The translations under genes and the position numbers were made by a program. A DNA stretch of 53,262 nucleotides from Paraburkholderia sp. UYCP14C (lineage in GTDB: Bacteria > Pseudomonadota > Gammaproteobacteria > Burkholderiales > Burkholderiaceae): assembly GCF_004197395.1 (NCBI RefSeq), contig NZ_SELS01000057.1, positions 1 to 53,262 on the forward strand, written 5' to 3'. The notes below the pieces were generated by a model, which made no database searches, had not been told where the DNA came from, and saw nothing but the letters and a program-made list of their open reading frames with translations. Shown one piece after another: positions 35,041 through 44,141 of the stretch. Position 1 is the first letter of the stretch, and every line of letters begins with the position of its first letter.

Positions 35041-35574
35041 ATGGATAACGTCCTGCTGCGAATCATTCTTCTGTTCGCGCCGCTTTCCGCGTTGTCGTTC
35101 GGCGGCGGCCAGACCATCATTGCCGATATCCAGATTCAAAGCGTGTCGGTCTACCACTGGCTTTCGGGTCAGGAATTCGCTGACCTGTTTGCTATCTCCC
35201 GAGTATCCCCTGGGCCGACCACCCTCATTTCCGCGCTGATCGGCTGGCATCTGGAAGGCTTTGTAGGCGCGATCGTTGCGACGCTCGCTATGTATATCCC
35301 ATCATCGACGGTATTCGTGACCGTGACGCTGTTCTGGCATAAGAGCGAAGGTACGCGTTGGCGTCGCGCCATCGAGCGCGGGCTGGCACCTGTCGCCGTT
35401 GGTCTGATTTTCGCTGGGGCTATCGCGGTGATGCAATCCATGCACGCGACTACGCTCGCATGGGCGACAACGGCTATTGCCGCTTGCGTCGTCTATTTCA
35501 CCAAGCTCAATCCGTACATTCTGATGTCGGCCGTAGCGCTAGTTTACGTGGCCGTGTTCTACATGCCGCTCTGA
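35041..35574 (+). CDS. CHR-family (ChrA-like) transporter, C-terminal half protein
   Basis: A 177-residue membrane protein with a second CHR domain: LFAPLSALSFGGGQTII, FADLFAISRVSPGPTTLIS and about five further hydrophobic spans. The ATG abuts the TAA of the previous gene, so the two are translationally coupled and most likely form a heterodimer. Single-polypeptide ChrA is about 400 residues; this is the split form. Confidence 0.8.
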   Translation: MDNVLLRIILLFAPLSALSFGGGQTIIADIQIQSVSVYHWLSGQEFADLFAISRVSPGPTTLISALIGWHLEGFVGAIVATLAMYIPSSTVFVTVTLFWHKSEGTRWRRAIERGLAPVAVGLIFAGAIAVMQSMHATTLAWATTAIAACVVYFTKLNPYILMSAVALVYVAVFYMPL

Positions 35575-35621
35575 CGGAACGAAAACAGGCTGCGGATGCT
35601 GCCCGTTTTTGCGTCGAGATC

Positions 35622-36087
35622 TCAGAAGTGATGGCGAATGCCCGCCGCGATCGACAACTGGCTGCTCCCGCTCGAAGCCATGATCGAATTGATGACCGCC
35701 GGTGCTCCGGCCGAAGCACACTGATAGATCGCTTCAATGTATAAATCAGTGCGCTTCGACAGCGTGTAATCGGCTTGCAGTGCAGCCTGATTCCAATGCG
35801 CGTCCGTACCTATCGTGTACGTGTACATGCCGCAAGGTGACAGCGCAGCGCCCGCTTGCCACGTTTCGTTGATTTCCACCACCGCCCAAGTCCTCAGAAC
35901 CTTGCATGCCGCAAAAAATGCCGTCGATCAGACCTGATGCCAACTGAAATGCATGCCCACCGCCGACATTGTTCACCCAGACGGCGCTAGCATCGATTTC
36001 ACCGTACAGGGTTACCCTGTTTTGAGCCAGCGCGGTCGAACCGACTGCGCCAAGTGCTGCCATCAAGCCAATGACGGTCGATTCCAC
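35622..36087 (-). pseudogene. Porin pseudogene with internal deletion
   Basis: The minus strand first encodes a porin N-terminus: a signal-like hydrophobic stretch, then ALAQNRVTLYGEIDAS and LIDGIFCGMQGSEDLGGG. Near 35885 the sense jumps to another frame that reads the last strands of a porin (QAALQADYTLSKRTDLYIEAIY to a C-terminal RHHF). About 250 residues of the barrel are missing. It is a decayed relative of the intact porin at 46702. Confidence 0.75.
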
Positions 36088-36124
36088 GACGAAGGCGTTT
36101 ATTGTTCCTTTCCGCCAATCGTGA

Positions 36125-37174
36125 TTACACTTCTACTTCATCGAAACGCCGCCATTTGTAGACGATTGTAGAAGCGAGCCAGATGAACGCGCACAATCCG
36201 ATAATTGCATAGCCGAGCATCCCGAAGTTATCTCCGATCGCACCGATTCCGTCCCAGAACGCGCCGTTCAGATGCAACTTGTCCGCGATCAGGCCTAGTG
36301 CTTCTACCCCGCCAACGCCGATTGCGACAACCGCCGAGACCAACGTGATCGTCATGTTGTAGTAGAGCTTGCGGATCGGCTTCATGAACGCCCAGCCGTA
36401 CGCGCCCAGCATCAGGATGCTGTCGGTCGCGTCAATGAGCGACATTCCTGCCATGAATAGTGCGGGAAATACCATGATCGACCAGATAGGCACGCCGTGT
36501 GACGTCTGGGTAGCCGAAACACTGAGCAATCCGATCTCGGATGCCGTATCAAAGCCGAGTCCGAAGAGCACCCCGAGCGGGTACATATGCCAGCCGCGCG
36601 TAATCAGGCGGAACATCGGTTTGAAAATGCGCGCGAGCAGGCCGCGATTGGCGAGCAGCAGGTTCAAATCTTCTTCGTCATAACGCTCGCCCCGGCGCAC
36701 GCGCATAAATGTAGCGAACACGGATTTGAGCACGATGAGATTGATTGCGGCGATCACGAACAGGAATCCGGCCGATACCAGCGTGCCGATCACGCCGCCG
36801 ATCTCCTGAAACGCCTCGAAGCGATGTTGCAACGCCATGGCCGTAGCTGCGATCGCAGCGGTTGCAGCGATGACGATGGTTGAATGACCCAGAGAGAACA
36901 TGAAACCAACCGTCACCGGCCGCTGCCCTTCCTGCATGAGCTTGCGGGTCGCATTGTCAATGGCGGCGATATGGTCGGCGTCGACCGCGTGACGCAGCCC
37001 AAAGCTGTAGGCAAGAAAGGCCGTACCGAGCAGTACCGACTGGCCGTGAAACGCGATGAATGCCCACGCCCACGCTCCGACATTGAAGACGGCCAGCAGC
37101 GCATACATCGCAGCGATTCGGCCTCGAATATTCGCGCCGGCATCGTTGAACAGGAACTTCAGGAATCTCATCAT
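36125..37174 (-). CDS. NiCoT-family nickel/cobalt permease
   Basis: A 349-residue permease of the HoxN/NixA family. The family signature RHAVDADHIAAIDN is near residue 62-75, with FSLGHSTIV near 93, LGFDTASEIGLL near 205 and GMSLIDATDS near 238. About eight hydrophobic spans. The start ATG 37174 has GGAG upstream. It is divergent from the NikR-like gene. It should import Ni2+ or Co2+ with high affinity, which signals a metal demand by enzymes of this region. Confidence 0.9.
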   Translation of the reverse strand: MMRFLKFLFNDAGANIRGRIAAMYALLAVFNVGAWAWAFIAFHGQSVLLGTAFLAYSFGLRHAVDADHIAAIDNATRKLMQEGQRPVTVGFMFSLGHSTIVIAATAAIAATAMALQHRFEAFQEIGGVIGTLVSAGFLFVIAAINLIVLKSVFATFMRVRRGERYDEEDLNLLLANRGLLARIFKPMFRLITRGWHMYPLGVLFGLGFDTASEIGLLSVSATQTSHGVPIWSIMVFPALFMAGMSLIDATDSILMLGAYGWAFMKPIRKLYYNMTITLVSAVVAIGVGGVEALGLIADKLHLNGAFWDGIGAIGDNFGMLGYAIIGLCAFIWLASTIVYKWRRFDEVEV

Positions 37175-37263
37175 TCACGTCTCCACCGAAAGATCGTCAT
37201 ACGCGAACCGCACATCACGCATACTTATCCAAAGAATCCTCATACTCTTGTCGAAAAATGCTT

Positions 37264-37280
37264 GTTCCGTATATGGGAAC
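37264..37280. promoter_or_regulatory. Palindromic operator 6 (NiCoT / NikR divergent promoter)
   Basis: GTTCCGTATATGGGAAC, a full match, between the NiCoT start (37174) and the NikR-like start (37372). A half-site CCGGAAC follows at 37294. It places the metal genes in the same regulon as the catabolic genes. Confidence 0.75.
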
Positions 37281-37371
37281 CAAATATCTTTATCCGGAAC
37301 GATCTGTGAGAATAATGAGGGCTATGCTAAGGTGGTGTCAAGACACAACGTCCGCGAAATGGATAGCCGAC

Positions 37372-37806
37372 ATGCAACGCATCACGATTACGATCGACGA
37401 TTTCCTGCTCGCGAGGCTAGACGACACGATGAAGCGGCACGCCTACAACAGCCGCTCAGAGGCGCTACGTGACATCCTGCGCGCCCATCGTTCAAAGGAA
37501 TTGTTGGCCGATGCCCACGCGCAATGTGTCGGCACGTTGACCATCGTCTTTGAGCACGGCGTACGCGAGCTCGCGCAGCGCCTATCGGATGCGTATCACG
37601 CACAACACGCGCTGATCGTTAGCAGCAGTCGCATTTATCTCGATCACGACAATTGCCTGGAAGTGATCGTGCTGCGCGGCGAAGTGGATACGATTCAGCA
37701 GTTCGCATGGTCGCTTGCGTCACAGCGTGGCGTGCGCAACAGCAACCTGCATCTGATGCCGCTGATGGAAGAGAGTGCGCCGCCACACGAGCATCTGCAC
37801 GTGTGA
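37372..37806 (+). CDS. NikR-like ribbon-helix-helix regulator with altered metal site
   Basis: A 144-residue protein: ribbon-helix-helix domain (ITITIDDFLLARLDDTMKR) at the N-terminus and an ACT-like NikR domain with DHDNCLEVIVLRG. Aligned with E. coli NikR by the conserved Cys (C95), the residue matching His76 is His, but those at 87 and 89 are Arg and Tyr, in SSRIYLDHDNC. The high-affinity Ni2+ site is therefore probably lost or changed. The C-terminus ends HEHLHV, which could bind metal. The start ATG 37372 is supported by the RHH N-terminus. Confidence 0.85.
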   Translation: MQRITITIDDFLLARLDDTMKRHAYNSRSEALRDILRAHRSKELLADAHAQCVGTLTIVFEHGVRELAQRLSDAYHAQHALIVSSSRIYLDHDNCLEVIVLRGEVDTIQQFAWSLASQRGVRNSNLHLMPLMEESAPPHEHLHV

Positions 37807-37827
37807 CGGCGTGTGTTGCTTCAGCGC

Positions 37828-39627
37828 TTAGTCGTGACTGCTCGAGTGGTCATGCGCGTGATCCGCATGGTGGTGATGCCCGTGATCAGCGCCGTGACTA
37901 TGGTCATGATCGTGATGATGGTGATGGCCGTGTGCGTGTGCATGGTCGTGATGTTGATGCTTGCCTGCGGTTACGTGGTGATGATGACGATGTACGGTGC
38001 CATCCTCGTGCGTATGCCATTCGGACGTATCGGACTTACCGTGCAGGCTCGGGTCTTCGCTGAACATGAGTGATTTGACCGTCACAGGCACGGTGCGCGA
38101 CGGCATACGGATGCGGCCCAGATCGACGTAATCGAGCCCTCGCAGCGAAACGCCATCGATCACGAAAAGGTCGTTTCCTTCCAGTGTTTCGCGCAGCAGG
38201 TTGCCGAGCGAATTGGCAATGTCACCATCAGCGATGACGTATAGCGGCTTGCCGGCAGCGACGGTCGATGGATTTGCGTCAATCAGCCCGCGCGCGAGCG
38301 CAGCCAGACGCGAATATTCCGGCGGCCCCGCCCAGCGCACCACGATTGCCACGTCCTGCTCACCCTCTTTCAGGTCGTAGCGCTGGAAGCTCTTGCGCAG
38401 CGACTCGACGACCGCCGCCGGGTCGATCACTTCGGGCATGCGTTCTTCGATCGGCACGACCTGCATATTCTTGCGCGGCAGCAGATTGCGCGGATTCGAA
38501 ATAAAAGTGGTGTTGCCGCTCAACTGGATGCTGTATTCGGAAGCGCCGAGAACGGTCGCGCGAATGCACTCGATGGCAGGCAGAAGCGGCCAGGGCACTT
38601 GATTTTCTCGCAAGCGCCGACGCACCGCAGAGCCGAAAAGTTTCCCGAGGTCCAGGAAGTCGCGCGATTCGCGCTCGTACACATATTCGCCTACACCACC
38701 CGAGAAGATCAGACCATCCAGCTTGCCCAAATCAGCAATCGGATCGGTCAGGAACAGAGAATTCAGATCATCCGCGGTGAAGCGCTCGCCCAGTACACGC
38801 ACAAGCGTCTGTGCCATCCAGTCGGCAACCCGTTCAAGCTGCTCGCGCGTCGTTTGACTACCGATTTCCCAGGCGAATCCCGCTGCCCGTGCGTGTTCCT
38901 TGCCTGCCGGGTCGAGGCGCGTAATGCGCCCTTCCTGGTCCGTCACGATCAATCGTCCACCGAGGTGGACTGCCGCCGTGCCGATCACGTTGCCGGAATC
39001 GACCAGACCGAGCTTGGTCGTGCCGCCGCCGATATCGACATTGAGCACGCGCTTTTTATGCTCGTGCGAATACTTGGCCGCACCCGAACCATACACGGCC
39101 AGCATTGCTTCCATGTGATGCCCGGCAGTCGCGCAGACGAATTCGCCGCCCTGTTCGGCGAGCATATCTGCAATGCCTTCACTGTTCTCGCGACGTAGCG
39201 CTTCACCGGTCAGGATTACCGCACCCGTATCGATGTCGTCCGGACCGAGATTGGCTTCCTTGTACGCCGCAGCCACGATGCGCTCGAGCCCTTGAGTATC
39301 CATCTGCGTCTCGCTCAGATACGGCGTGAGCGAAATCGGGCTCTGATAGATCGGTTCGCGCCCCACGATGATGTAACGGCTTGAAAGCTCCTCAGCGATG
39401 CGCCGCATGTGGATGCGTGAGAAGACAAGCTGCGTACCCGACGAACCGATGTCGATACCTACGCTGTTCAGAACGACGTTATCAAGCAGCCATACGGCCT
39501 CCTGATTCGTTTCGGACTCTGGAAAATCGTGGTCGTGATCATGATCAGCATCGTCACCGTGCTCATGGTCAGGATCGTAACCGTATAGGTGGTCGTCAAG
39601 CGAATGAACGGTTGCATCGTTCGACAT
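37828..39627 (-). CDS. EutA-like actin-fold ATPase with His-rich ends
   Basis: A 599-residue EutA-family protein, longer than the 513-residue paralogue at 9556. An N-terminal insert (about residues 10-35) is rich in His and Asp. Phosphate motifs are SVGIDIGSSGTQ at 55-66 and DIGGGTTKLG near 190; FSGGVGEYV is the adenosine region. The conserved C-terminal PVTVKSLMF is followed by about 64 residues containing 30 His. GGAGACGC precedes the ATG at 39627. The tail suggests metal storage or delivery, joining a reactivase-like ATPase to nickel or cobalt handling. It is divergent from the cupin operon. Confidence 0.8.
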   Translation of the reverse strand: MSNDATVHSLDDHLYGYDPDHEHGDDADHDHDHDFPESETNQEAVWLLDNVVLNSVGIDIGSSGTQLVFSRIHMRRIAEELSSRYIIVGREPIYQSPISLTPYLSETQMDTQGLERIVAAAYKEANLGPDDIDTGAVILTGEALRRENSEGIADMLAEQGGEFVCATAGHHMEAMLAVYGSGAAKYSHEHKKRVLNVDIGGGTTKLGLVDSGNVIGTAAVHLGGRLIVTDQEGRITRLDPAGKEHARAAGFAWEIGSQTTREQLERVADWMAQTLVRVLGERFTADDLNSLFLTDPIADLGKLDGLIFSGGVGEYVYERESRDFLDLGKLFGSAVRRRLRENQVPWPLLPAIECIRATVLGASEYSIQLSGNTTFISNPRNLLPRKNMQVVPIEERMPEVIDPAAVVESLRKSFQRYDLKEGEQDVAIVVRWAGPPEYSRLAALARGLIDANPSTVAAGKPLYVIADGDIANSLGNLLRETLEGNDLFVIDGVSLRGLDYVDLGRIRMPSRTVPVTVKSLMFSEDPSLHGKSDTSEWHTHEDGTVHRHHHHVTAGKHQHHDHAHAHGHHHHHDHDHSHGADHGHHHHADHAHDHSSSHD

Positions 39628-39888
39628 AAGCGTCTCCGGTTTGTGTTGCGTATGTGCAGCGATCATACCGTAGCTAACGCGACGTTAGTAGCTCAAAAAT
39701 GGAACGCACATCCACATATAAGAATCGGCCCTTTGAGAGAATGGCCTCGCTGATCGGTTGCACAACGAACAAAGCCACTCTGGAACCATTAAAACTGTCC
39801 ATCTTAGGGCTAACCCGCACCCTCTATAACTTGACAAATATCAACCAGGCGCGCCCAATACGCATGCTGACCTGTATATAGAAACGCC

Positions 39889-39905
39889 GTTCCGTATATA
39901 GGAAC
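39889..39905. promoter_or_regulatory. Palindromic operator 7 (EutA-like 2 / cupin operon)
   Basis: GTTCCGTATATAGGAAC, a full match, 33 bases before the permease start and 262 from the divergent EutA-like start. It probably controls the 39938-46424 operon. Confidence 0.75.
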
Positions 39906-39937
39906 ACACGAAATGAAGTTACGCGAGGAGAGAGTTG

Positions 39938-41674
39938 GTGGAGCTTCAACTTGATGTCACCAATACGCCGCCCCGATTCTGGAAGCGGCTCGATTCAAAA
40001 TGGCTGGTGGTCGGCAGCGCAATCCTCATCGTCGCGATACTGGCGTTGATTCCGCTTTGTTTCCTGCTTTGGCAGAGTTTCATGACGCCGCAAGGTGCAG
40101 ATACGCCTTCGGTATTTACCCTCAACAATTACCGGATTGCGTTCGGCAGCGCCGACTCCTGGTCGGCTTTCGCCAATTCGGTGGAATTCGCCATTGGTGC
40201 CGCACTCGTTTCGTTCGTTATCGGCTCGGGTCTTGCCTGGATCAACGAGCGCACCAATACACCTTTGCGCCAATTCTTTTCGGTCGTGACGGTCGTTCCG
40301 CTCATCAATCCGGCTATCCTCTTCACGATTGCCTGGATTCTGCTCGCTAGCCCGAAAATCGGCGTGCTGAACGTTGCGCTGATGCACGGGTTGGGTCTTT
40401 CGCATCCGCCGTTCAACATCTACAGCATGGGCGGGATGATCTGGATCGATGGATTGCAATATTCCCCCATGGCTTTCCTGCTGATGTCGGCAGCGTTTCG
40501 TGGCATGGACCCGTCGCTGGAAGAGTCCGCCATCATGAGCGGCGCAAGCGTGTTCAAGACGACGTTCAGCATCACATTCCGCCTTGCAGTGCCTGCAATC
40601 GTCTCGACAGTGCTGATCCTCTTCGTTCGGGCCGTCGAATCGTTCGAGGTGCCTGCGCTGATCGGATTGCCGGTAAAGATTCAGGTGCTCACGTCATCGA
40701 TCTACGAGGCATTGCAGCAATATCCAACGCCGACTGGACTGGCCGCTTCGTATTCAACCATCCTGCTGCTCATCACTTCGGTCGGCATCTTTATTCAGAG
40801 CCGCCTGCTTGCCAAAGGCGGCAAATTCACGACGGTCACCGGCAAAGCGTTCCGTGCACGCGCAATCGACCTCGGAGCATGGCGCTACCTCACCGCGGCG
40901 ATCTTTGTGCTGTATGCGCTCGTGATCGTGGTGCTGCCTCTGCTCGTACTGCTGTGGTCGTCTTTCCAAAAGTTTTACGCGCCGCCGTCCATGGAAGCTC
41001 TGCGTCACCTGACGCTCGATTCGTACCGCTACATATTCAGCTATCCGGAACTCAAGGAAGCCGTCGGCAACAGTTTGCTTCTCGGGTTTTCGTGCGCAAC
41101 GGGTGTGATGCTGCTTTCCGCCATCGTGTGCTGGATCGTGATCAAAACGAAGATTCGAGGCCGTTGGCTGCTGGATAACCTTGCAACGCTTCCGATGGTT
41201 TTTCCGGGTCTCGTGTTGGGTCTCGCATTCATGATCTTCTTCCTTAACGTGAACATCGGAATCTACGGCACGTTATGGATTCTCCTGATCGCATATGTCA
41301 CACGATTCATGCCCTACGGGATGCGTTATACGCAAACCTCGATGGTTCAGCTGTCAAAGGAACTCGAAGAATCGGCGCAAATGTGTGGCTCTGGCTGGGG
41401 CACGACGTTCTTTCGTATCGTTTTACCGCTGCTCAAGCCGGGTTTGATGGGCGGCTGGATTTACGTGTTCATCGTGTCGATCCGTGAACTGTCCGCTTCC
41501 ATCCTTCTGTACAGCCCCGGTAGCGAAACGATTTCCGTCGTGGTGTGGGAACTGTGGCAAAACGGGCAATACGTCGAACTGTCGGCATTGAGCGTCATGT
41601 TCGTGATCGGTCTGCTCGCGCTCGTCTCGTTCGCGCAGTGGGTGGGCAGCAAGTTCGGCGTGAAATCGGTCTGA
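39938..41674 (+). CDS. Fbp-type ABC permease, fused two-domain
   Basis: A 578-residue permease with two homologous halves, each of about six spans, and two EAA loops (EESAIMSGASVFKTTFSITFRLAVP near 190-215 and EESAQMCGSGWGTTFFRIVLP near 480-500). This is the layout of iron(III)/2-aminoethylphosphonate-type importers (FbpB). The start is GTG 39938, 7 bases after GGAG; a TTG one codon earlier is less well spaced. It is first in an operon with an ATPase, cupins and a binding protein. Confidence 0.85.
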   Translation: MELQLDVTNTPPRFWKRLDSKWLVVGSAILIVAILALIPLCFLLWQSFMTPQGADTPSVFTLNNYRIAFGSADSWSAFANSVEFAIGAALVSFVIGSGLAWINERTNTPLRQFFSVVTVVPLINPAILFTIAWILLASPKIGVLNVALMHGLGLSHPPFNIYSMGGMIWIDGLQYSPMAFLLMSAAFRGMDPSLEESAIMSGASVFKTTFSITFRLAVPAIVSTVLILFVRAVESFEVPALIGLPVKIQVLTSSIYEALQQYPTPTGLAASYSTILLLITSVGIFIQSRLLAKGGKFTTVTGKAFRARAIDLGAWRYLTAAIFVLYALVIVVLPLLVLLWSSFQKFYAPPSMEALRHLTLDSYRYIFSYPELKEAVGNSLLLGFSCATGVMLLSAIVCWIVIKTKIRGRWLLDNLATLPMVFPGLVLGLAFMIFFLNVNIGIYGTLWILLIAYVTRFMPYGMRYTQTSMVQLSKELEESAQMCGSGWGTTFFRIVLPLLKPGLMGGWIYVFIVSIRELSASILLYSPGSETISVVVWELWQNGQYVELSALSVMFVIGLLALVSFAQWVGSKFGVKSV

Positions 41675-41705
41675 GTTCGCCGTAACACAAATTATTGAGA
41701 CGACA

Positions 41706-42806
41706 ATGCTGAATATTCAGAATCTGAACACGGTGTATCTCGACAGTCACGGCGTGAAGGTCGCGGGCATCGAAAATGTGAGTTTCGAGGTTCCTGAAGG
41801 CAAGCTGTTCACGCTGCTCGGCCCGAGCGGCTGCGGTAAATCCACTACCCTGCGCTCGATCGCGGGTCTTGAGAAACCCGATGGCGGAAAAATCACTGCG
41901 AACGGCGTGACCGTCTTCGATGCTGATCGCAAGACCTTCGTGCCGCCGAACAAACGTCAGTTTGGCATGGTGTTTCAGTCGTACGCCATCTGGCCGCACA
42001 TGACCGTGTTCAAGAATTGCAGCTTTCCGCTCGAAGTCGGCACGAAGAAATTCACCAAACAGCAGATTGCCGACAAGGTCATGCGCGCGCTCACCGCAGT
42101 CGGCCTCGACCATGCAGCGGATCGTGATGCAACGAAGATGTCCGGCGGTCAGCAGCAGCGTTTGGCACTCGCCCGCGCGATCGTGATGGAGCCGAAACTG
42201 CTATTGCTCGATGAGCCGCTGTCGAATCTCGACGCAAAGCTGCGCGACAAGATGCGTTTCGAACTCAAGCGTCTGCAACGCGAGCTGAAAGTCACGACGA
42301 TCTACGTCACGCACGATCAGGAAGAAGCGCTCGCCATGTCGCACGAAATCGCGATCATGAAAGACGGCCACATCGTCCAGAAGGCGCGCCCTCGCGACAT
42401 CTACGAGCAACCGGCCAACCGGTTCGTGGCGGATTTCATCGGGACGACAAGCTTTGTCGACGGCACGGTCCGAACCACGGAGGGTCAGAAGTTGACCGTT
42501 GATTCGGCGATCGGTTCGATCACGGTGGACCACAGTGAGGGCATGACCGTCGGTGCAAAAGCCGTAGTGTCGTTGCGCCCGGAGAACCTTGAAATCTTCG
42601 ATAGCAAGCCGACGATCGAACATGGCAATGTATTCGAAGGTACCGTCTATTCAAAAGTATTCCTTGGCGAAACGCTTGATTTGCAGATCAAAGTCGGTGA
42701 ACAGATTCTGCTCGCACGTGCGCATCCGTCGCATCGCGAGCCGGTTGGCGCGAAGATCTGGGTCACCATCGACCCGGCCCGCTGTATCGCGTTGAACCCG
42801 CAATAA
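41706..42806 (+). CDS. ABC ATPase, FbpC/PotA type
   Basis: A 366-residue ATPase: Walker A GPSGCGKST near 39, signature MSGGQQQR near 142, Walker B LLLLDEPLSNLDAK near 162, switch VTHDQEEA near 200. A C-terminal TOBE-like domain (about 245-366) follows. It drives import through the fused permease upstream. The cupin genes follow at 27 bases, so transport and catabolism are co-transcribed. Confidence 0.9.
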   Translation: MLNIQNLNTVYLDSHGVKVAGIENVSFEVPEGKLFTLLGPSGCGKSTTLRSIAGLEKPDGGKITANGVTVFDADRKTFVPPNKRQFGMVFQSYAIWPHMTVFKNCSFPLEVGTKKFTKQQIADKVMRALTAVGLDHAADRDATKMSGGQQQRLALARAIVMEPKLLLLDEPLSNLDAKLRDKMRFELKRLQRELKVTTIYVTHDQEEALAMSHEIAIMKDGHIVQKARPRDIYEQPANRFVADFIGTTSFVDGTVRTTEGQKLTVDSAIGSITVDHSEGMTVGAKAVVSLRPENLEIFDSKPTIEHGNVFEGTVYSKVFLGETLDLQIKVGEQILLARAHPSHREPVGAKIWVTIDPARCIALNPQ

Positions 42807-42832
42807 CTTCGCTGTATCAACAAGGAGGCACT

Positions 42833-43453
42833 ATGTCTGAAGCAAACATCGACCCGAACGCGATGTATGAGGAAGATCAGCGCGCTGAAGAATCGCATCA
42901 CAGCGCCGCTGGTAATGTGAAGAATCGCGTATTCGTCCGTGGCATCGAAGGCGCGTACAACCTGAATACAGAACTGGAGCGTCTGCGTTCCGTTCCGCGC
43001 GTGCGCAAAGGTAAAGAAGTCAAGTTCAGCAAGGGACCCCAGACCTTCAGCCGCCACTATGTGCAGCCGAAGAACGGCATCACGCAGACGTTCCACATCC
43101 ACCTCGAAGAATACTCGCCTGGCGGTCATTCGCAGAAGCACGGCCACGTGAACGAAGCGGCGTTCTACATTCTCGACGGCATCGGTTACGAAGTGCACGA
43201 CGGCATCCGCTACGACTGGGAAGCCGGCGACATCGCGATCGTGCACAACAACTGCGTGCACCAGCACTTCAACCGCAGCCTGGACAAACCCGCGCGTGCG
43301 CTCGTCATCAAGACGAAGCCGATGTTCATGTTCATGAACATGCTGTTCCAGAAGACTGTAGAACCCCGCCCTGACGAGCCGTCTCCGACCGGTGCCGGTT
43401 TCGTCGCACGCATGGAAGAAACTGATTTCAATCATCCGGAAGGAGGCTACTGA
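42833..43453 (+). CDS. Single-domain cupin protein 1
   Basis: A 206-residue cupin. Motif 1 is GGHSQKHGHVNEAAFYILDG (two His and Glu, about 99-108) and motif 2 is NNCVHQHFN near 142, a complete set of metal ligands. The start follows AAGGAGG. It stops 2 bases before cupin 2, and the pair is likely a heteromer. A metal-dependent dioxygenase or isomerase is likely. The metal may be iron, nickel, manganese or cobalt. Confidence 0.8.
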   Translation: MSEANIDPNAMYEEDQRAEESHHSAAGNVKNRVFVRGIEGAYNLNTELERLRSVPRVRKGKEVKFSKGPQTFSRHYVQPKNGITQTFHIHLEEYSPGGHSQKHGHVNEAAFYILDGIGYEVHDGIRYDWEAGDIAIVHNNCVHQHFNRSLDKPARALVIKTKPMFMFMNMLFQKTVEPRPDEPSPTGAGFVARMEETDFNHPEGGY

Positions 43454-43455
43454 TC

Positions 43456-44064
43456 ATGGCATGGAGCGAATCGGGAAACTGGCTGGCCGGCGAGGAAAAT
43501 AGCGCGCTTTACAAGGGCCTGCTGGAAAACGCCGAACAAGCCTCGGAGCGTAACGCCAAGCGCGCAAAGATCGTGCGGCCTGAGAACATGCCGTGGGAAA
43601 TGTCGCGTCAAGGCTTGCTCAAGCACCTGCTGAACGAAGGCATGAACACGCGCATGGAGACGGTCGACGCGTACATGCAGATCATCCCGCCGGGCAGCAA
43701 GTCGGGCAAGCACCGTCATCTGGCGGAAGAGTGCCTGTACGTGCTCGAAGGTCGCGGCTATGACCTGCACCAGGACTACGACGTCGAAATCGTCGATCAG
43801 TACGCGTGGAAGCCGGTCGGTGAAGTCAAGCGCTTCGAATGGGAAGCCGGCGACGTGATCTATATTCCGCCTGGCACCGCGCACCAGCACTTCAACGCAG
43901 ATCCGGATCGCCCCGTGCGCCTGATTTCCGCGATCAACCGCATTTTCTGGAAGAGCGGCCTCAACGATCTGCAGCAACTCGAAGACGCGCCGGAATACGA
44001 TCCGGCCGTGACGCTCACAGCCGAGAAGATTCGCGAGTACCTGAAGAACACGGCAACCGTCTAA
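43456..44064 (+). CDS. Single-domain cupin protein 2
   Basis: A 202-residue cupin with GSKSGKHRHLAEECLYVLEGRG (metal His, His and Glu) and PPGTAHQHFN. It has an insert of about 20 residues (LHQDYDVEIVDQYAWKPVG) between the two motifs. AAGGAGG precedes its ATG, within the end of cupin 1. Strong ribosome sites on both genes suggest high and balanced expression. The function is likely joined to cupin 1. Confidence 0.8.
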   Translation: MAWSESGNWLAGEENSALYKGLLENAEQASERNAKRAKIVRPENMPWEMSRQGLLKHLLNEGMNTRMETVDAYMQIIPPGSKSGKHRHLAEECLYVLEGRGYDLHQDYDVEIVDQYAWKPVGEVKRFEWEAGDVIYIPPGTAHQHFNADPDRPVRLISAINRIFWKSGLNDLQQLEDAPEYDPAVTLTAEKIREYLKNTATV

Positions 44065-44141
44065 GGAGTGCCTCAATCGGTTAGCTTGCGGGTCTGCGGG
44101 CTATCTTGTCGTGTAAGAACAAGCATTGAATGGAGAAGTAA

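Noticed and set aside
37813-38073. Plus-strand frame resembling a small hydrophobic membrane protein
   Set aside because: Antisense of the His-rich tail of the second EutA-like protein; the same codon artefact.
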